The notes beneath the pieces were generated by a model. It made no database searches. It was not told where the DNA came from and saw only the letters and a program-made list of their open reading frames with translations. From positions 1-38,058 of the forward strand of contig JAHBAU020000037.1 of assembly GCA_018499905.2 (NCBI GenBank): a stretch of 38,058 bases of DNA, written 5' to 3'. Of this stretch, positions 23,757-33,181 are shown piece after piece. Position numbers and translations under genes: made by a program. Each line of letters starts with the position of its first letter. Within the stretch, counting starts at the first letter, position 1. Origin of the DNA: Candidatus Saccharimonadota bacterium (GTDB lineage Bacteria > Patescibacteriota > Saccharimonadia > Saccharimonadales > AQU-01).

Positions 23757-25871
23757 TTATTGTCCAAGTCTAGCGTCTGCTGTCCAATGAATGCCGCAAC
23801 TCTCGCCTATTGATGAACCACCGGCAGTAGTGCCGGTAAACTCCACGCCTTTTAGAGATATATTTACCGCAGCAGTTGCAGACCAGTCCGCAGGGGATGC
23901 CGAGGTATTTCTAATTTGTGCGTTATTACTAACAGGATTGTACGAAACAATCGTGGGGGTTGCATACATTGCTACTGGAAAAGAAACATAAGGCCCGAGC
24001 GATTGTGCGCTTGATGCAGGGGATGTTTGCGCCGCGATTTCAAAAGCGGTGCCCACTTGGGTCGCTGGCTTGGTTTGTGGCAAAAATGACTTTTGATAAT
24101 AATAGTAACAGTCATCGGCTACGCTATTGATACTTTTGGGCGCGGGCCTGGTTGCAATATCCCCTGGCACCAATGATACAGATTGGAAGCTGATGCTTTT
24201 AGTGTTAGCGATAGAGCCAGTACCCACCACAATGGCAAAGAACGTGGCGTTATAAATATCTGAGTCCCCCTCCATATCCCAGCCAAAAGCTGAATAGTCA
24301 GCAAAATCGCTATTGGCCGACATGGTTAGCTCCGCGCCGTTATCGCCCGCCCCAGTACCCAAGCCCCCGCGAGGCACAGGCACCCATGTGCCGTTTTGCG
24401 TAGTGGGGTAACCATCAGCATCTAGGGTTAACACGATTGAGTTGTTAGAGCCAATTGTAGAGGGAAGAGATACATCGGTGGTATACCACAGCGACACGGT
24501 TAACGTTAGCGCCGTTACCGAGCTAGTTTTGGCGTACACATTTACCGCTAAGCGATTTTGTAATATTTCTCTAGCAATAGTTGCTGGCTGGTATTGCACA
24601 ATAGCTAGCTGAGTATCTGTTGCCGCAGTTAAAACTAAGGCCCCACTAGTTGCGCGACTGGTCGTGAAAGCACTGTTGGCTGTTTGGAACACTATAGTTT
24701 GGTCCCAGACATAGGCCGACTTATTGGCACCAATTGCAAAGGCGGTAACAGTTGAGGTTAAAAACTGCGCTGGGTTTAACGGAAAGTCCCAGGCGGTTAA
24801 AAAACTATTAATGGGTTTTTCTGCCAATAAAGGTTTGTAGTGATTAAATAAATGGTCAACTTGACGATTAACCGGCTCTTGAATAAAAGCAATTCCGGTA
24901 GTGTTAGTCTCTAGCCCCACTACCTGCACGCTGCTGACGATAGATGTGCCGGAGGTTGGCAAGTTAATAACTATATCTACATAACCTAAGTCCGCAGTGG
25001 CAGTATTAGCCGAAGCCGGTAATTGCACAGTGCCGCTAAAGCCTACATATTCTGCCGAAGCATTCGCCGCCGTTAATAAAGTCGTTACGGCCCCAACATT
25101 TGGCTCATATGTAACGGTCACCGTAGTGGTTGGGCCAGTTAAAATATATGTTGCCACATAGCCGTTAACCGCGTCAGGTTTTGGCGACCAAATTCCTGGG
25201 TTATGGCTTAATCTCTGCACCAATTGCAACGCAGAGATGCTGCCGGTTACCACAAAAGTCATTGTGTATGGTGGATTGGTGGGGTAGTTAAGGTCGCCTC
25301 GGATTGCATTACGATTGACGGTTATAGTGCCCGCGCCAGTATAAGTAGCAACCAAATCCCAGCCTGGGGCGATTGCAAAAGCAGTAGTGCCGGAGCCGGA
25401 AACAGCTAAACTTAAACCTAAATCCGCATCAAAGTTAATATCCACAAACTGGGGATTAGTTAACAGGTTCTCGGAAATGCCGTTTTCACTAGCTACCTGT
25501 TCAGCTAAGGTGTCAGGCCAGCCTTCGCGAGTGAATTGTTGCACCCCCAGGCTGTTAAATACCGCCACGTAATACAGCTCCACATTACCTTCATCGTCAA
25601 ACGGATAATAGTAGAGGGCCACATTGTTACCGTTGGCATCCTGCACCGTGCCCACCGAACTTAGGGTCACCGGGTTAGGCAGCGCCACATACGTATACAC
25701 TGGATTGCCCGAGGAATCAGTGGAGCTTGTCTGCTTGCTGTAAACTAGTTTTGGCGCTGTGCGGTCTGAATCTTTCCAGAACTGTACATAACCGCCAGAC
25801 AGCGGCGTGCCATCATCCTTGGATACAAAATACTGCTCTAAATCTACCGAGGTTATGTAAGATGTGGTCAT
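23757..25871 (-). CDS. Tail fibre protein, 704 aa, with a C-terminal domain shared with the tandem triplet
   Basis: CYYYYQKSFLPQTKPATQVGT...PTIVSYNPVSNNAQIRN...WTADARLGQ. Confidence 0.75.
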   Translation of the reverse strand: MTTSYITSVDLEQYFVSKDDGTPLSGGYVQFWKDSDRTAPKLVYSKQTSSTDSSGNPVYTYVALPNPVTLSSVGTVQDANGNNVALYYYPFDDEGNVELYYVAVFNSLGVQQFTREGWPDTLAEQVASENGISENLLTNPQFVDINFDADLGLSLAVSGSGTTAFAIAPGWDLVATYTGAGTITVNRNAIRGDLNYPTNPPYTMTFVVTGSISALQLVQRLSHNPGIWSPKPDAVNGYVATYILTGPTTTVTVTYEPNVGAVTTLLTAANASAEYVGFSGTVQLPASANTATADLGYVDIVINLPTSGTSIVSSVQVVGLETNTTGIAFIQEPVNRQVDHLFNHYKPLLAEKPINSFLTAWDFPLNPAQFLTSTVTAFAIGANKSAYVWDQTIVFQTANSAFTTSRATSGALVLTAATDTQLAIVQYQPATIAREILQNRLAVNVYAKTSSVTALTLTVSLWYTTDVSLPSTIGSNNSIVLTLDADGYPTTQNGTWVPVPRGGLGTGAGDNGAELTMSANSDFADYSAFGWDMEGDSDIYNATFFAIVVGTGSIANTKSISFQSVSLVPGDIATRPAPKSINSVADDCYYYYQKSFLPQTKPATQVGTAFEIAAQTSPASSAQSLGPYVSFPVAMYATPTIVSYNPVSNNAQIRNTSASPADWSATAAVNISLKGVEFTGTTAGGSSIGESCGIHWTADARLGQ

Positions 25872-25889
25872 TTTTTGCCCCTGAAATAG

Positions 25890-25923
25890 TTGACAAGATA
25901 ACCTCGGTATGCGATAGTGAGGT
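25890..25923 (+). promoter_or_regulatory. Rightward promoter TTGACA-N17-GATAGT with extended -10 and overlapping interrupted palindrome
   Basis: TTGACA 25890-25895; GATAGT 25913-25918; palindrome ACCTCggTATgcgATAgtGAGGT 25901-25923. Confidence 0.5.
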
Positions 25924-25948
25924 CTATAACTTTAATAAGAGGTGAAGC

Positions 25949-26023
25949 ATGCTTACTAATATTATCGGCTGCCTGCTTGGATGGGGGCTTGGGATGCTTG
26001 TTTGCCTGTATTTTGACGTATAA
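25949..26023 (+). CDS. 24-aa membrane peptide, below the ORF-track length cutoff
   Basis: RBS AAGAGGTGA then ATG: MLTNIIGCLLGWGLGMLVCLYFDV*; lies in the only larger gap in the fibre/ejection region, on the opposite strand. Confidence 0.5.
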   Translation: MLTNIIGCLLGWGLGMLVCLYFDV

Positions 26024-26032
26024 TTGTCTCAT

Positions 26033-28333
26033 TTATCTTCCCTCTTCCGAAGCGGCTGTTTCTGCAATAGCAAAATCTTTCGCAGCTTGCTTCAATATTT
26101 GAGTAAACTCAGCATCTGAAATAGGCCGAGATTTTTTAGTCTGATTTTTTTCCATTCTATCCAAAACAGCCCGTCTAAACTCAGGCGATGTATAAAGCTT
26201 AGCCAACCGAGTGTTGTTTGCTTTAGAGATTGCCTTGCCCGCAACTGTGCCAGCCGCTCCACCCAAAAGACCGCCAGGGGGGCCTCCAAGTATGGTGCCT
26301 ATTGAGCCTCCTATTACACCGCCAGGACCAGATCCTTTTACGACCTCCATAAGCTGGGCTATCATGCCTTGGTTTTTAGCCCCTGTTTTAGGATTAAACC
26401 ATTTATTTAGCGCTTCGGCATTCATATTTTTAAGATTGATAAAGTCATGAATAGACTGGCGCATGGCGGCATCAGGAAATAATGCATTTTGCTGTCTCTT
26501 GCCTAATTTATTCCATAAATTTGCCATCTCTGTTGGCTGTAGCACACCGTATTGATCAAATGCTTTTTGCAAATAAGCTGCGCCTAGCAAATGTTTTTGT
26601 TCTTTCGGCAGAACATCTATTATTTTTTCAATTTGCGAAAAATTATCTTTGATTTTACTGGGCTTAATAATATCGTGCACAATGGAATCATAGTCTTTAT
26701 TTTCATCTAAAAATTTACGTACGTCTTTATCTAAAAATCTTGAAAAATCGCTGCGATAATGTTCTTGCGCTTTCTCATAAGTGTCTCGAATCTTTTTAGA
26801 ACCTTTGTTGTTTAATAAATTCTGAATGTCGGCATTGCCAGCTTTCGCTAATCGCTTATAAAGCTTGCCGGTAGCCCTATCAACCGCGCTTTCGCTTTTT
26901 TCCATGCGCAAGCCTTCGGTATACAAATCGTTAAATATGGCCTTAGCATCTGAAATAGATGATGTTTGAACTGTTTCGGTTAAAGGTTTGCCAGATTTAT
27001 CAACAATTTTACCAGGGGTTACATTTTCAGTTTTTTGTAACCCGAGTAATTTGTTGTAACGATTTTTAAACTTGCTATCTGCTTTTAGCATTGGGCTGTT
27101 TTCAATAGATGCTGCATTTTCAGAGGCTATTTCTTTAAAGGAGGGAAGCTCAAGTTTTATACCTTCCGATTCAGCTAGTTTATCTATCGGCTTATATAAT
27201 TCATTTTTAACAAACTCAGACTCTCTCTTGGCCTCTTGTGTTAGCTTCTCAACCAATGGGTTTAAATCAACATTAGTAAGCTTGCCTTGAGCGGTAGCGT
27301 CGCCCACCTGCTCGGCTCTTTGTTGTACTTCTTTTTCCCGTTGACGCATGATTTTGTCAACGACCGTATCTTTTGCTTGCGGGATTATTTCGTTTGATAA
27401 TTTATGCGCAAGCTCTGGTGAGCCTATAACGCTCCCAATATCGGTATGAGTGCCCTCAGCAGCGCGTACATTGCGAGCTAACTCTTCCGGGCTTAATAAG
27501 CCTTCAGCCTGTTTTGCAATTTTACGAGCCTGTGAAAATTTATCCGCAATTGCACCACCAACTTTTGATATGCCGGCGCCAGCTCCTTTTATGCCGCCCT
27601 CTGCTGCTAAGAAAGGTATTAAGTCTTCAGCTATGTTTTTGTTTTCACCCACAGAGTTAATAACTGCTGCAACATAAGGGTTGCCACCGCTTGCTAATAA
27701 TGACGGTATAAACTTGGTAAAGCCTTCCACTAGTTGCGTGCCAGGCGCTTGCTGGTTTGTAGGATTCCAATATTGCTGAGCATTTTTAAATGTTTGAGTA
27801 TCTTGTTCGCTTGGTCTCCAGGCTTTAAGGTCATCGGAAATGGGGATCAACTCTTCAGATGATGTGCGGCCAAAAGCATTACCTATTTTAGATATAAGCG
27901 GATGATTTTGTTCAAACTCAGATTTTTTTTGCTGTTCGCGCTTTTGATGTTCGCGGATATACTCAACCAGGTTGTGTGGCACATTAGCTAAAACCTCGGC
28001 ACCACCTGCTAAACCCTTCATGGCGGCGTTGCCATAGTCAGACGGAGAATTGTTAAATAAATCCATCAAGCCGCCACCTATGGCGCTGGCAGTATCTAAA
28101 ATGCGGCCGGGCGCACGCATCCCAGCATCAACTAATGCGCCGCCAGGTGTTTCATAATCAGTGCTGCCAGGTGAAAATTGCATGGGGTTAACGTTTAATC
28201 CAATCTGCGAATAATATTCTTCATCAGGCATGTCGGCATAATATTTATCTTTTAACGCATCGGCTAATTCTCGGTCGCTCCAGTCTTTATACTGAGGATA
28301 AGCTTTGCGAACTTCGTCTAATGATTCACTCAA
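26033..28333 (-). CDS. Large internal virion / DNA-ejection-like protein, 766 aa
   Basis: AYPQYKDWSDRELADALKDKYYADMPDEEYYSQIG; long helical protein; Gly-rich hydrophobic stretch; position. Confidence 0.65.
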   Translation of the reverse strand: MSESLDEVRKAYPQYKDWSDRELADALKDKYYADMPDEEYYSQIGLNVNPMQFSPGSTDYETPGGALVDAGMRAPGRILDTASAIGGGLMDLFNNSPSDYGNAAMKGLAGGAEVLANVPHNLVEYIREHQKREQQKKSEFEQNHPLISKIGNAFGRTSSEELIPISDDLKAWRPSEQDTQTFKNAQQYWNPTNQQAPGTQLVEGFTKFIPSLLASGGNPYVAAVINSVGENKNIAEDLIPFLAAEGGIKGAGAGISKVGGAIADKFSQARKIAKQAEGLLSPEELARNVRAAEGTHTDIGSVIGSPELAHKLSNEIIPQAKDTVVDKIMRQREKEVQQRAEQVGDATAQGKLTNVDLNPLVEKLTQEAKRESEFVKNELYKPIDKLAESEGIKLELPSFKEIASENAASIENSPMLKADSKFKNRYNKLLGLQKTENVTPGKIVDKSGKPLTETVQTSSISDAKAIFNDLYTEGLRMEKSESAVDRATGKLYKRLAKAGNADIQNLLNNKGSKKIRDTYEKAQEHYRSDFSRFLDKDVRKFLDENKDYDSIVHDIIKPSKIKDNFSQIEKIIDVLPKEQKHLLGAAYLQKAFDQYGVLQPTEMANLWNKLGKRQQNALFPDAAMRQSIHDFINLKNMNAEALNKWFNPKTGAKNQGMIAQLMEVVKGSGPGGVIGGSIGTILGGPPGGLLGGAAGTVAGKAISKANNTRLAKLYTSPEFRRAVLDRMEKNQTKKSRPISDAEFTQILKQAAKDFAIAETAASEEGR

Positions 28334-29409
28334 TCTTTTTTCCTTTTGCTTAAGCCTAGCGGATTATCTTGAGTAACATTGGCTTGCTGTGAAATTATTT
28401 TAGAAAAATCTTGTGGTCCGAGCTGTGCCGCTTGAGAGCCAGAATTATATGCCTGCGGATTTTTTAATGCTTGGGTAAATGTGTCGATTTGTTTCTTGAT
28501 AGTGTCGCGTGATTTTTGAATCATGCGTTTAGCAGCTTCCGGGCTTTTAGTTAAAGATGTAGCATTTACCATCTCATAAATAGCGTTGGCAGCATCAGGG
28601 GTAATAGAGTCACCAAAGAATTGACGTAACTCTTTAGCCTCTAACTGCACAGCTTGCAATGCCTCTAAGTACTGTAAATATTCTTCACTTGGTTTTCCCA
28701 TCAAATCTTTAGCTTTTTCAGACGCCAATTTAGCGCCGCCTTTCAATCCCGAATAGCGAGTTAGCGCATCTAAATTTGATGAATCAATAGATTTTAATAA
28801 ATTTTGTCCACGTAACGCCGTGGTTCTGGTTGCAGAATCAGTACTTTGTTTTTGTATTTGTAAATCATAACGATTTAATAATTGCGCCTGTTCTTCAGGG
28901 GTTAGAGGTATCTCGCCATTAGAGCCAGGCAAATATCCTTCCTCGGCTTGCTGTCTTTCGGTGTATAGCTTGCCTAAACCGGACGGGGCAAATCTGCTGC
29001 CACCCTGTGCTTTAATCACGCGGTCGTATTCGGCAATTAGCGGGCTGTTTGGATCTTTAGCTGCCAAGTCGGCACGCTCTTGCACTAGCTTGCCAAGACC
29101 GCTAGGTGCAAACGTGCGCCCTGCTGCTTGGTCCTTATAATGTTGAATCTGCGCCTCGGTTAATTGTGGATAGTATTGATTAACCAAGTTTTGATGCGCA
29201 ATATCCGCCTCAGCTTTCGGGGCATAATACTGGTTTTGCAGTTCTGATAAACGATTAGCTAGCTGCATTTTACGCTGCTCATCATCCATGCGCGCAGGCT
29301 CTTTGGCAATTTTATAACCTTTGAGAATGTTAGAGAAAAAGTTCTCAATATTTGAGTAATCATTTTGTCGCTGAGGTATCCTGGTAAAGTCAGTAAATTG
29401 TATTGGCAT
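28330..29409 (-). CDS. DNA-ejection-like protein, 359 aa
   Basis: Gln-rich helical protein between the other ejection-type genes. Confidence 0.6.
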   Translation of the reverse strand: MPIQFTDFTRIPQRQNDYSNIENFFSNILKGYKIAKEPARMDDEQRKMQLANRLSELQNQYYAPKAEADIAHQNLVNQYYPQLTEAQIQHYKDQAAGRTFAPSGLGKLVQERADLAAKDPNSPLIAEYDRVIKAQGGSRFAPSGLGKLYTERQQAEEGYLPGSNGEIPLTPEEQAQLLNRYDLQIQKQSTDSATRTTALRGQNLLKSIDSSNLDALTRYSGLKGGAKLASEKAKDLMGKPSEEYLQYLEALQAVQLEAKELRQFFGDSITPDAANAIYEMVNATSLTKSPEAAKRMIQKSRDTIKKQIDTFTQALKNPQAYNSGSQAAQLGPQDFSKIISQQANVTQDNPLGLSKRKKD

Positions 29410-29412
29410 ATA

Positions 29413-30135
29413 CTATCTCCACGCCGAACCAGGCACGGTTTTACCGCCGCCAAAACCGCCAAATCCACCGCCACCACCAAAGCCCATGCCTTGCGCGCCC
29501 AAGCCTAGCAGCGAACTAAACAAAGCATTGCGACGCCCATTGCTGCCCTCAGCTCTTTGATAAGCTAATCCGCCGCGTTGATTCAAACTTCCGCCAATTA
29601 AATCAGCCAATGAGTTTGAAGCCTGGAACCCACGGTCGGCGACATTTTCTTTACCTGCCAATCCGGTGCCATGCACACCCCTAACATTCTCTAGGTATTG
29701 CTGCATATCTTCACCGAGCAGGGCATTAATTAGCTCGCTTTGGTTTTGTACATCAAAGTTAGTGCCACGAAAACCACCGGCTGCTGCGGTGTTGGATGCT
29801 GCGTCTTGTAATCTTTTTTCTCTAAATTGATAGCCTTGCGAGGGCTTATAGCTCTCGAGGATTTTATTAATAAAGCCGGTGGGGTCTTGCAGCATCTTGC
29901 CGTATTCAGCATTAGCCATGTCGCCAGCTTCGCGCCCCTGGGTAATGTAGGGGTCAAAATATTGCTTACCAATCCCCGGTATTTGGCTTAAGTATTGGTT
30001 GGCTGCATCTTCAGAATTACGCGAGCCGCCCATTAAACCGCCTATACCTGAGCCTAGAGCGGCACCGGCTGGGCCGCCAAAGAAGCCTCCGGCTATGCCA
30101 CCGGCAACTGGTAATATGTTTCTAAAAAAGCCCAT
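29413..30135 (-). CDS. DNA-ejection protein, P22 gp7-like
   Basis: Gly-rich N-terminus GGIAGGFFGGPAGAALGSGIGGLMG; conserved position. Confidence 0.65.
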   Translation of the reverse strand: MGFFRNILPVAGGIAGGFFGGPAGAALGSGIGGLMGGSRNSEDAANQYLSQIPGIGKQYFDPYITQGREAGDMANAEYGKMLQDPTGFINKILESYKPSQGYQFREKRLQDAASNTAAAGGFRGTNFDVQNQSELINALLGEDMQQYLENVRGVHGTGLAGKENVADRGFQASNSLADLIGGSLNQRGGLAYQRAEGSNGRRNALFSSLLGLGAQGMGFGGGGGFGGFGGGKTVPGSAWR

Positions 30136-30144
30136 AATCGCCCC

Positions 30145-30456
30145 TTAAGGATAAGCTGCTGTAGTAAATTGCACTAACACTGTTGGCCCGCTTGCTTGTT
30201 TGCCAACCCAATTAGGTGGCGTAGCATCGGTTACAAACCATATAGTCCCAACTGGCATTAAATCGGCCACCGTAGTAAAGCTGCTGTCATTTGGGTTTAG
30301 AACTGGTGTCACGGTTAAGTCGGTATTAGTAATAGTTGTAACGCTAAAGCCATTTGGGCCTAAATTTTGCCGAATAGTTTGGTTAAATTCTTGATGATAG
30401 TTTTCTTGCGCTATCGCTTCACTGTCAGGATTGGTTATATATGCTGGTAAATCCAT
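30145..30456 (-). CDS. Small structural protein, 103 aa
   Basis: Beta-rich; between gp10-like and ejection genes. Confidence 0.55.
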   Translation of the reverse strand: MDLPAYITNPDSEAIAQENYHQEFNQTIRQNLGPNGFSVTTITNTDLTVTPVLNPNDSSFTTVADLMPVGTIWFVTDATPPNWVGKQASGPTVLVQFTTAAYP

Positions 30457-32154
30457 TTAATACGTATCCAATAAACCGTTATTTACTATCAAGCTGCCTT
30501 TGCCCCAGAACCTAAATTTTAACACTAAATCATTGCAGCGGCCTAGATTATTGTAGGTGATTATATTCTGTCTGTTCCCTATCGGGTTTAATAGGCGCGA
30601 CACCGTGTTGCTATAAGTATAGCCGCCGTCTTTTGAGATACTCAAGTCAACTCGTGGCCTGTAAACCAAGGTGGTGGGAATAGCATACGGTAGAGGTGAA
30701 TACGGGGTGATAGGTGAAGTATTCACCTGGGCGACCATAAGCTGCCCACTCTGGCTAATTATATCATCGTTAGATGGGTCGAAATTATCTTCAGTAATTA
30801 AATTATCCGGATAGGCGCTAGCTATTGATAAGCCAGCAACTAATGGATCATCCCCTTGCGCCAATGTAAATACTAGAGAGTTAACTATAAATCTGGCTGA
30901 ATCAGCACGTCTTATATTGTCAGTTATTCTGGTTCTAGGTATTTCATATACCAAAGATGAATCGTATTCTGTGCTGGTTGCTGGGACTACGTTTTCATCG
31001 TATACCGTTATGTCAGTGTTGGTTTCATAAATTGCACCATTTTTTAATGATATAAAATAACTTTTCTGGTTAAAATATGCAGTTTGCCGGGCCGGATGAT
31101 ATGCTTCAAATTGGTCTGTTAGGTGAAAAAATTTCTTTTCGTCAAAGTCATATAAAATAGTTACATTATCTTCTTGATTAAAAAACGTTAGCTGATAAAA
31201 CAAATGCCCGTCTTGGCGATAAAATAGTGCTGTAGATTGTTCTGGGTATTCTAATTGACCAAGCAAATAATCAATACCATCAGTTGAGATAGAGATTGCA
31301 CTTTGTCCGTGATACACCATAATCACTGGCGCATTAGCCTGGTTAACTCCAAGCCATGCAATATATTGGTCGCTAGATGCTATGGTGGATACGCTCAAGC
31401 AGCCAAAGTCTACATTAACTGTAGAGTTGCGGCGATAGTTTTGCGTGCCGCCAATATGCGTATGAATCTCACAAACAGTGGTGCCAAATACTAGAACCTG
31501 GTCTGCTTGCGATGGAATGGCTTTTACTGCAATTGCATAATCGGGCTTGGTTTGCAGGGCTAATTCGGTAGTCTGCGAAATAGTGGTTGGCGATGCATAA
31601 GAATAGGCATACCATTTAGCGCCATTGCCTGTAGTATCTCCATTACCAATTAAAAAAAATGTATCGTGAAAACATACATAATTGGGAATCAAAGTGCTAC
31701 CTAGCGGGCCACCTGTTTGCACAGTTAACACCGGAGGCAGCGAGTGATTAATGATATAAGCATTAACCCCATCAACAATACAAATTTGATTATTTAAGTT
31801 CTCATCCATGAACACTTCGCCTGATTCGGTAGCGAGCGTACCGGAGTATTCGGTAACATTTAAATTTTCATCAATGCGATACACTTTGCTGCTATACACT
31901 GCAATCATGATGTTACCGCGAGTGGATTTAAATAAACCGCGGCCCTGAGCTGGCGCTTGTGCATTAATTGCTTTTTTATATCCGGCAAAACCAACTAGCC
32001 AATCATCTGAAATAAACATGTTTTGTGTATATGAGGATGATATTTTTTTATATCTGCCAAAGGTGCTAGAACCTACAATTTCCACTGGTATTTGCTGGGA
32101 ATTTGGCGTTTGCCGAAAATTAGGTGATGGGTTTTCCATTAACCGATAGTCCAC
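30457..32154 (-). CDS. P22 gp10-like tail accessory / packaged-DNA stabilisation protein
   Basis: NMFISDDWLVGFAGYKKAINAQAPAQGRGLFKSTRGNIMIAVYSSKVYRID...; position after the gp4-like gene. Confidence 0.8.
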   Translation of the reverse strand: MDYRLMENPSPNFRQTPNSQQIPVEIVGSSTFGRYKKISSSYTQNMFISDDWLVGFAGYKKAINAQAPAQGRGLFKSTRGNIMIAVYSSKVYRIDENLNVTEYSGTLATESGEVFMDENLNNQICIVDGVNAYIINHSLPPVLTVQTGGPLGSTLIPNYVCFHDTFFLIGNGDTTGNGAKWYAYSYASPTTISQTTELALQTKPDYAIAVKAIPSQADQVLVFGTTVCEIHTHIGGTQNYRRNSTVNVDFGCLSVSTIASSDQYIAWLGVNQANAPVIMVYHGQSAISISTDGIDYLLGQLEYPEQSTALFYRQDGHLFYQLTFFNQEDNVTILYDFDEKKFFHLTDQFEAYHPARQTAYFNQKSYFISLKNGAIYETNTDITVYDENVVPATSTEYDSSLVYEIPRTRITDNIRRADSARFIVNSLVFTLAQGDDPLVAGLSIASAYPDNLITEDNFDPSNDDIISQSGQLMVAQVNTSPITPYSPLPYAIPTTLVYRPRVDLSISKDGGYTYSNTVSRLLNPIGNRQNIITYNNLGRCNDLVLKFRFWGKGSLIVNNGLLDTY

Positions 32155-33164
32155 CCTAGACCAAGATTTACTTGGGAATAACTAATGGTTGCACCGTTTG
32201 CAAAAGTGCTAATCTTAGTTTGACTCAAATCCATCGGCGCTGAACGCTTAGCAATCCAGTTTTGGTATTGCAGTAATTGCTTAGCAACCCCTGGCGGCAC
32301 TATAAAGTTAAATTCAGTACATAGTCTTTCAGCTAGACTAAATTTTAAATAATTAATGTAGAACTGGTCTAGCACTAATGGCAAAAATGTTTGGGCGATC
32401 GGTCCATTTTGCGTGCTGAAATTATAAAAAGTTACATAATCAGTGGTTGATTGTGTGCCGAGAGTTTCAATAATTATATTGCTGCCACGCGTGTTGGTTA
32501 AAATTAGTTCATTTAACACTACGGTTGCTGTAACATTTGGCACATCTGTATTAATTACTGTAGCTAGATTTGCGGCAGTTTGCGTAACGCCATACGCACC
32601 AGCTAAATCTACATCGTTAATTACTAGCTCACCAGCGGCTAAGGTGCCAGCAGTTGCCGCAAATACGCGACCCAAGTTTACTTTGGTAACACTAGATAAT
32701 AAATTTTGATTTAATGCCACGCTAGATAACCTAAAGGTGCCCCATGCCTCTAATTCATAATTAGTTTGCGGAAAGAAATATAAAAATAAATTAGCGCCGC
32801 CAGTGCATCTTTCAATATGCCAATTAAAAGGCAAGCTATTAATGTTGTTGGCACGAGATGAACCAAAATATACTTTGCGATTAATCGGACGCATTTGATA
32901 GCGCACATCATTAATAAAAAATACTAAAGTTTCTAAATCTTCTAGGTTTGGAATAAAATATTGTTCTTGGCCTGCAATTGCATTGAAGGTGTATTTTTGA
33001 AAATACGGAATCATGTCTTTTTCGATGGCTTTGTCGGCTAATATTTCATTTAAAAATTGTAAGCCGTCATTCATCTGAGTGCCGGACACTGTCTCAAACT
33101 CGCGCGATACTATACCACTTGCGTAATATGCGTTCGTTACTAGCTCAATAACAGTGTACGACAT
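32139..33164 (-). CDS. P22 gp4-like head-tail adaptor with an inserted flagellin-IN-like segment
   Basis: NAYYASGIVSREFETVSGTQMNDGLQFLNEILADK; insert LAAGELVINDVDLAGAYGVTQTAANLATVINTDVPNVTATVVLNELILTN. Confidence 0.7.
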   Translation of the reverse strand: MSYTVIELVTNAYYASGIVSREFETVSGTQMNDGLQFLNEILADKAIEKDMIPYFQKYTFNAIAGQEQYFIPNLEDLETLVFFINDVRYQMRPINRKVYFGSSRANNINSLPFNWHIERCTGGANLFLYFFPQTNYELEAWGTFRLSSVALNQNLLSSVTKVNLGRVFAATAGTLAAGELVINDVDLAGAYGVTQTAANLATVINTDVPNVTATVVLNELILTNTRGSNIIIETLGTQSTTDYVTFYNFSTQNGPIAQTFLPLVLDQFYINYLKFSLAERLCTEFNFIVPPGVAKQLLQYQNWIAKRSAPMDLSQTKISTFANGATISYSQVNLGLGWTIG

Positions 33165-33181
33165 GTTGGCCCCTTATAAGG

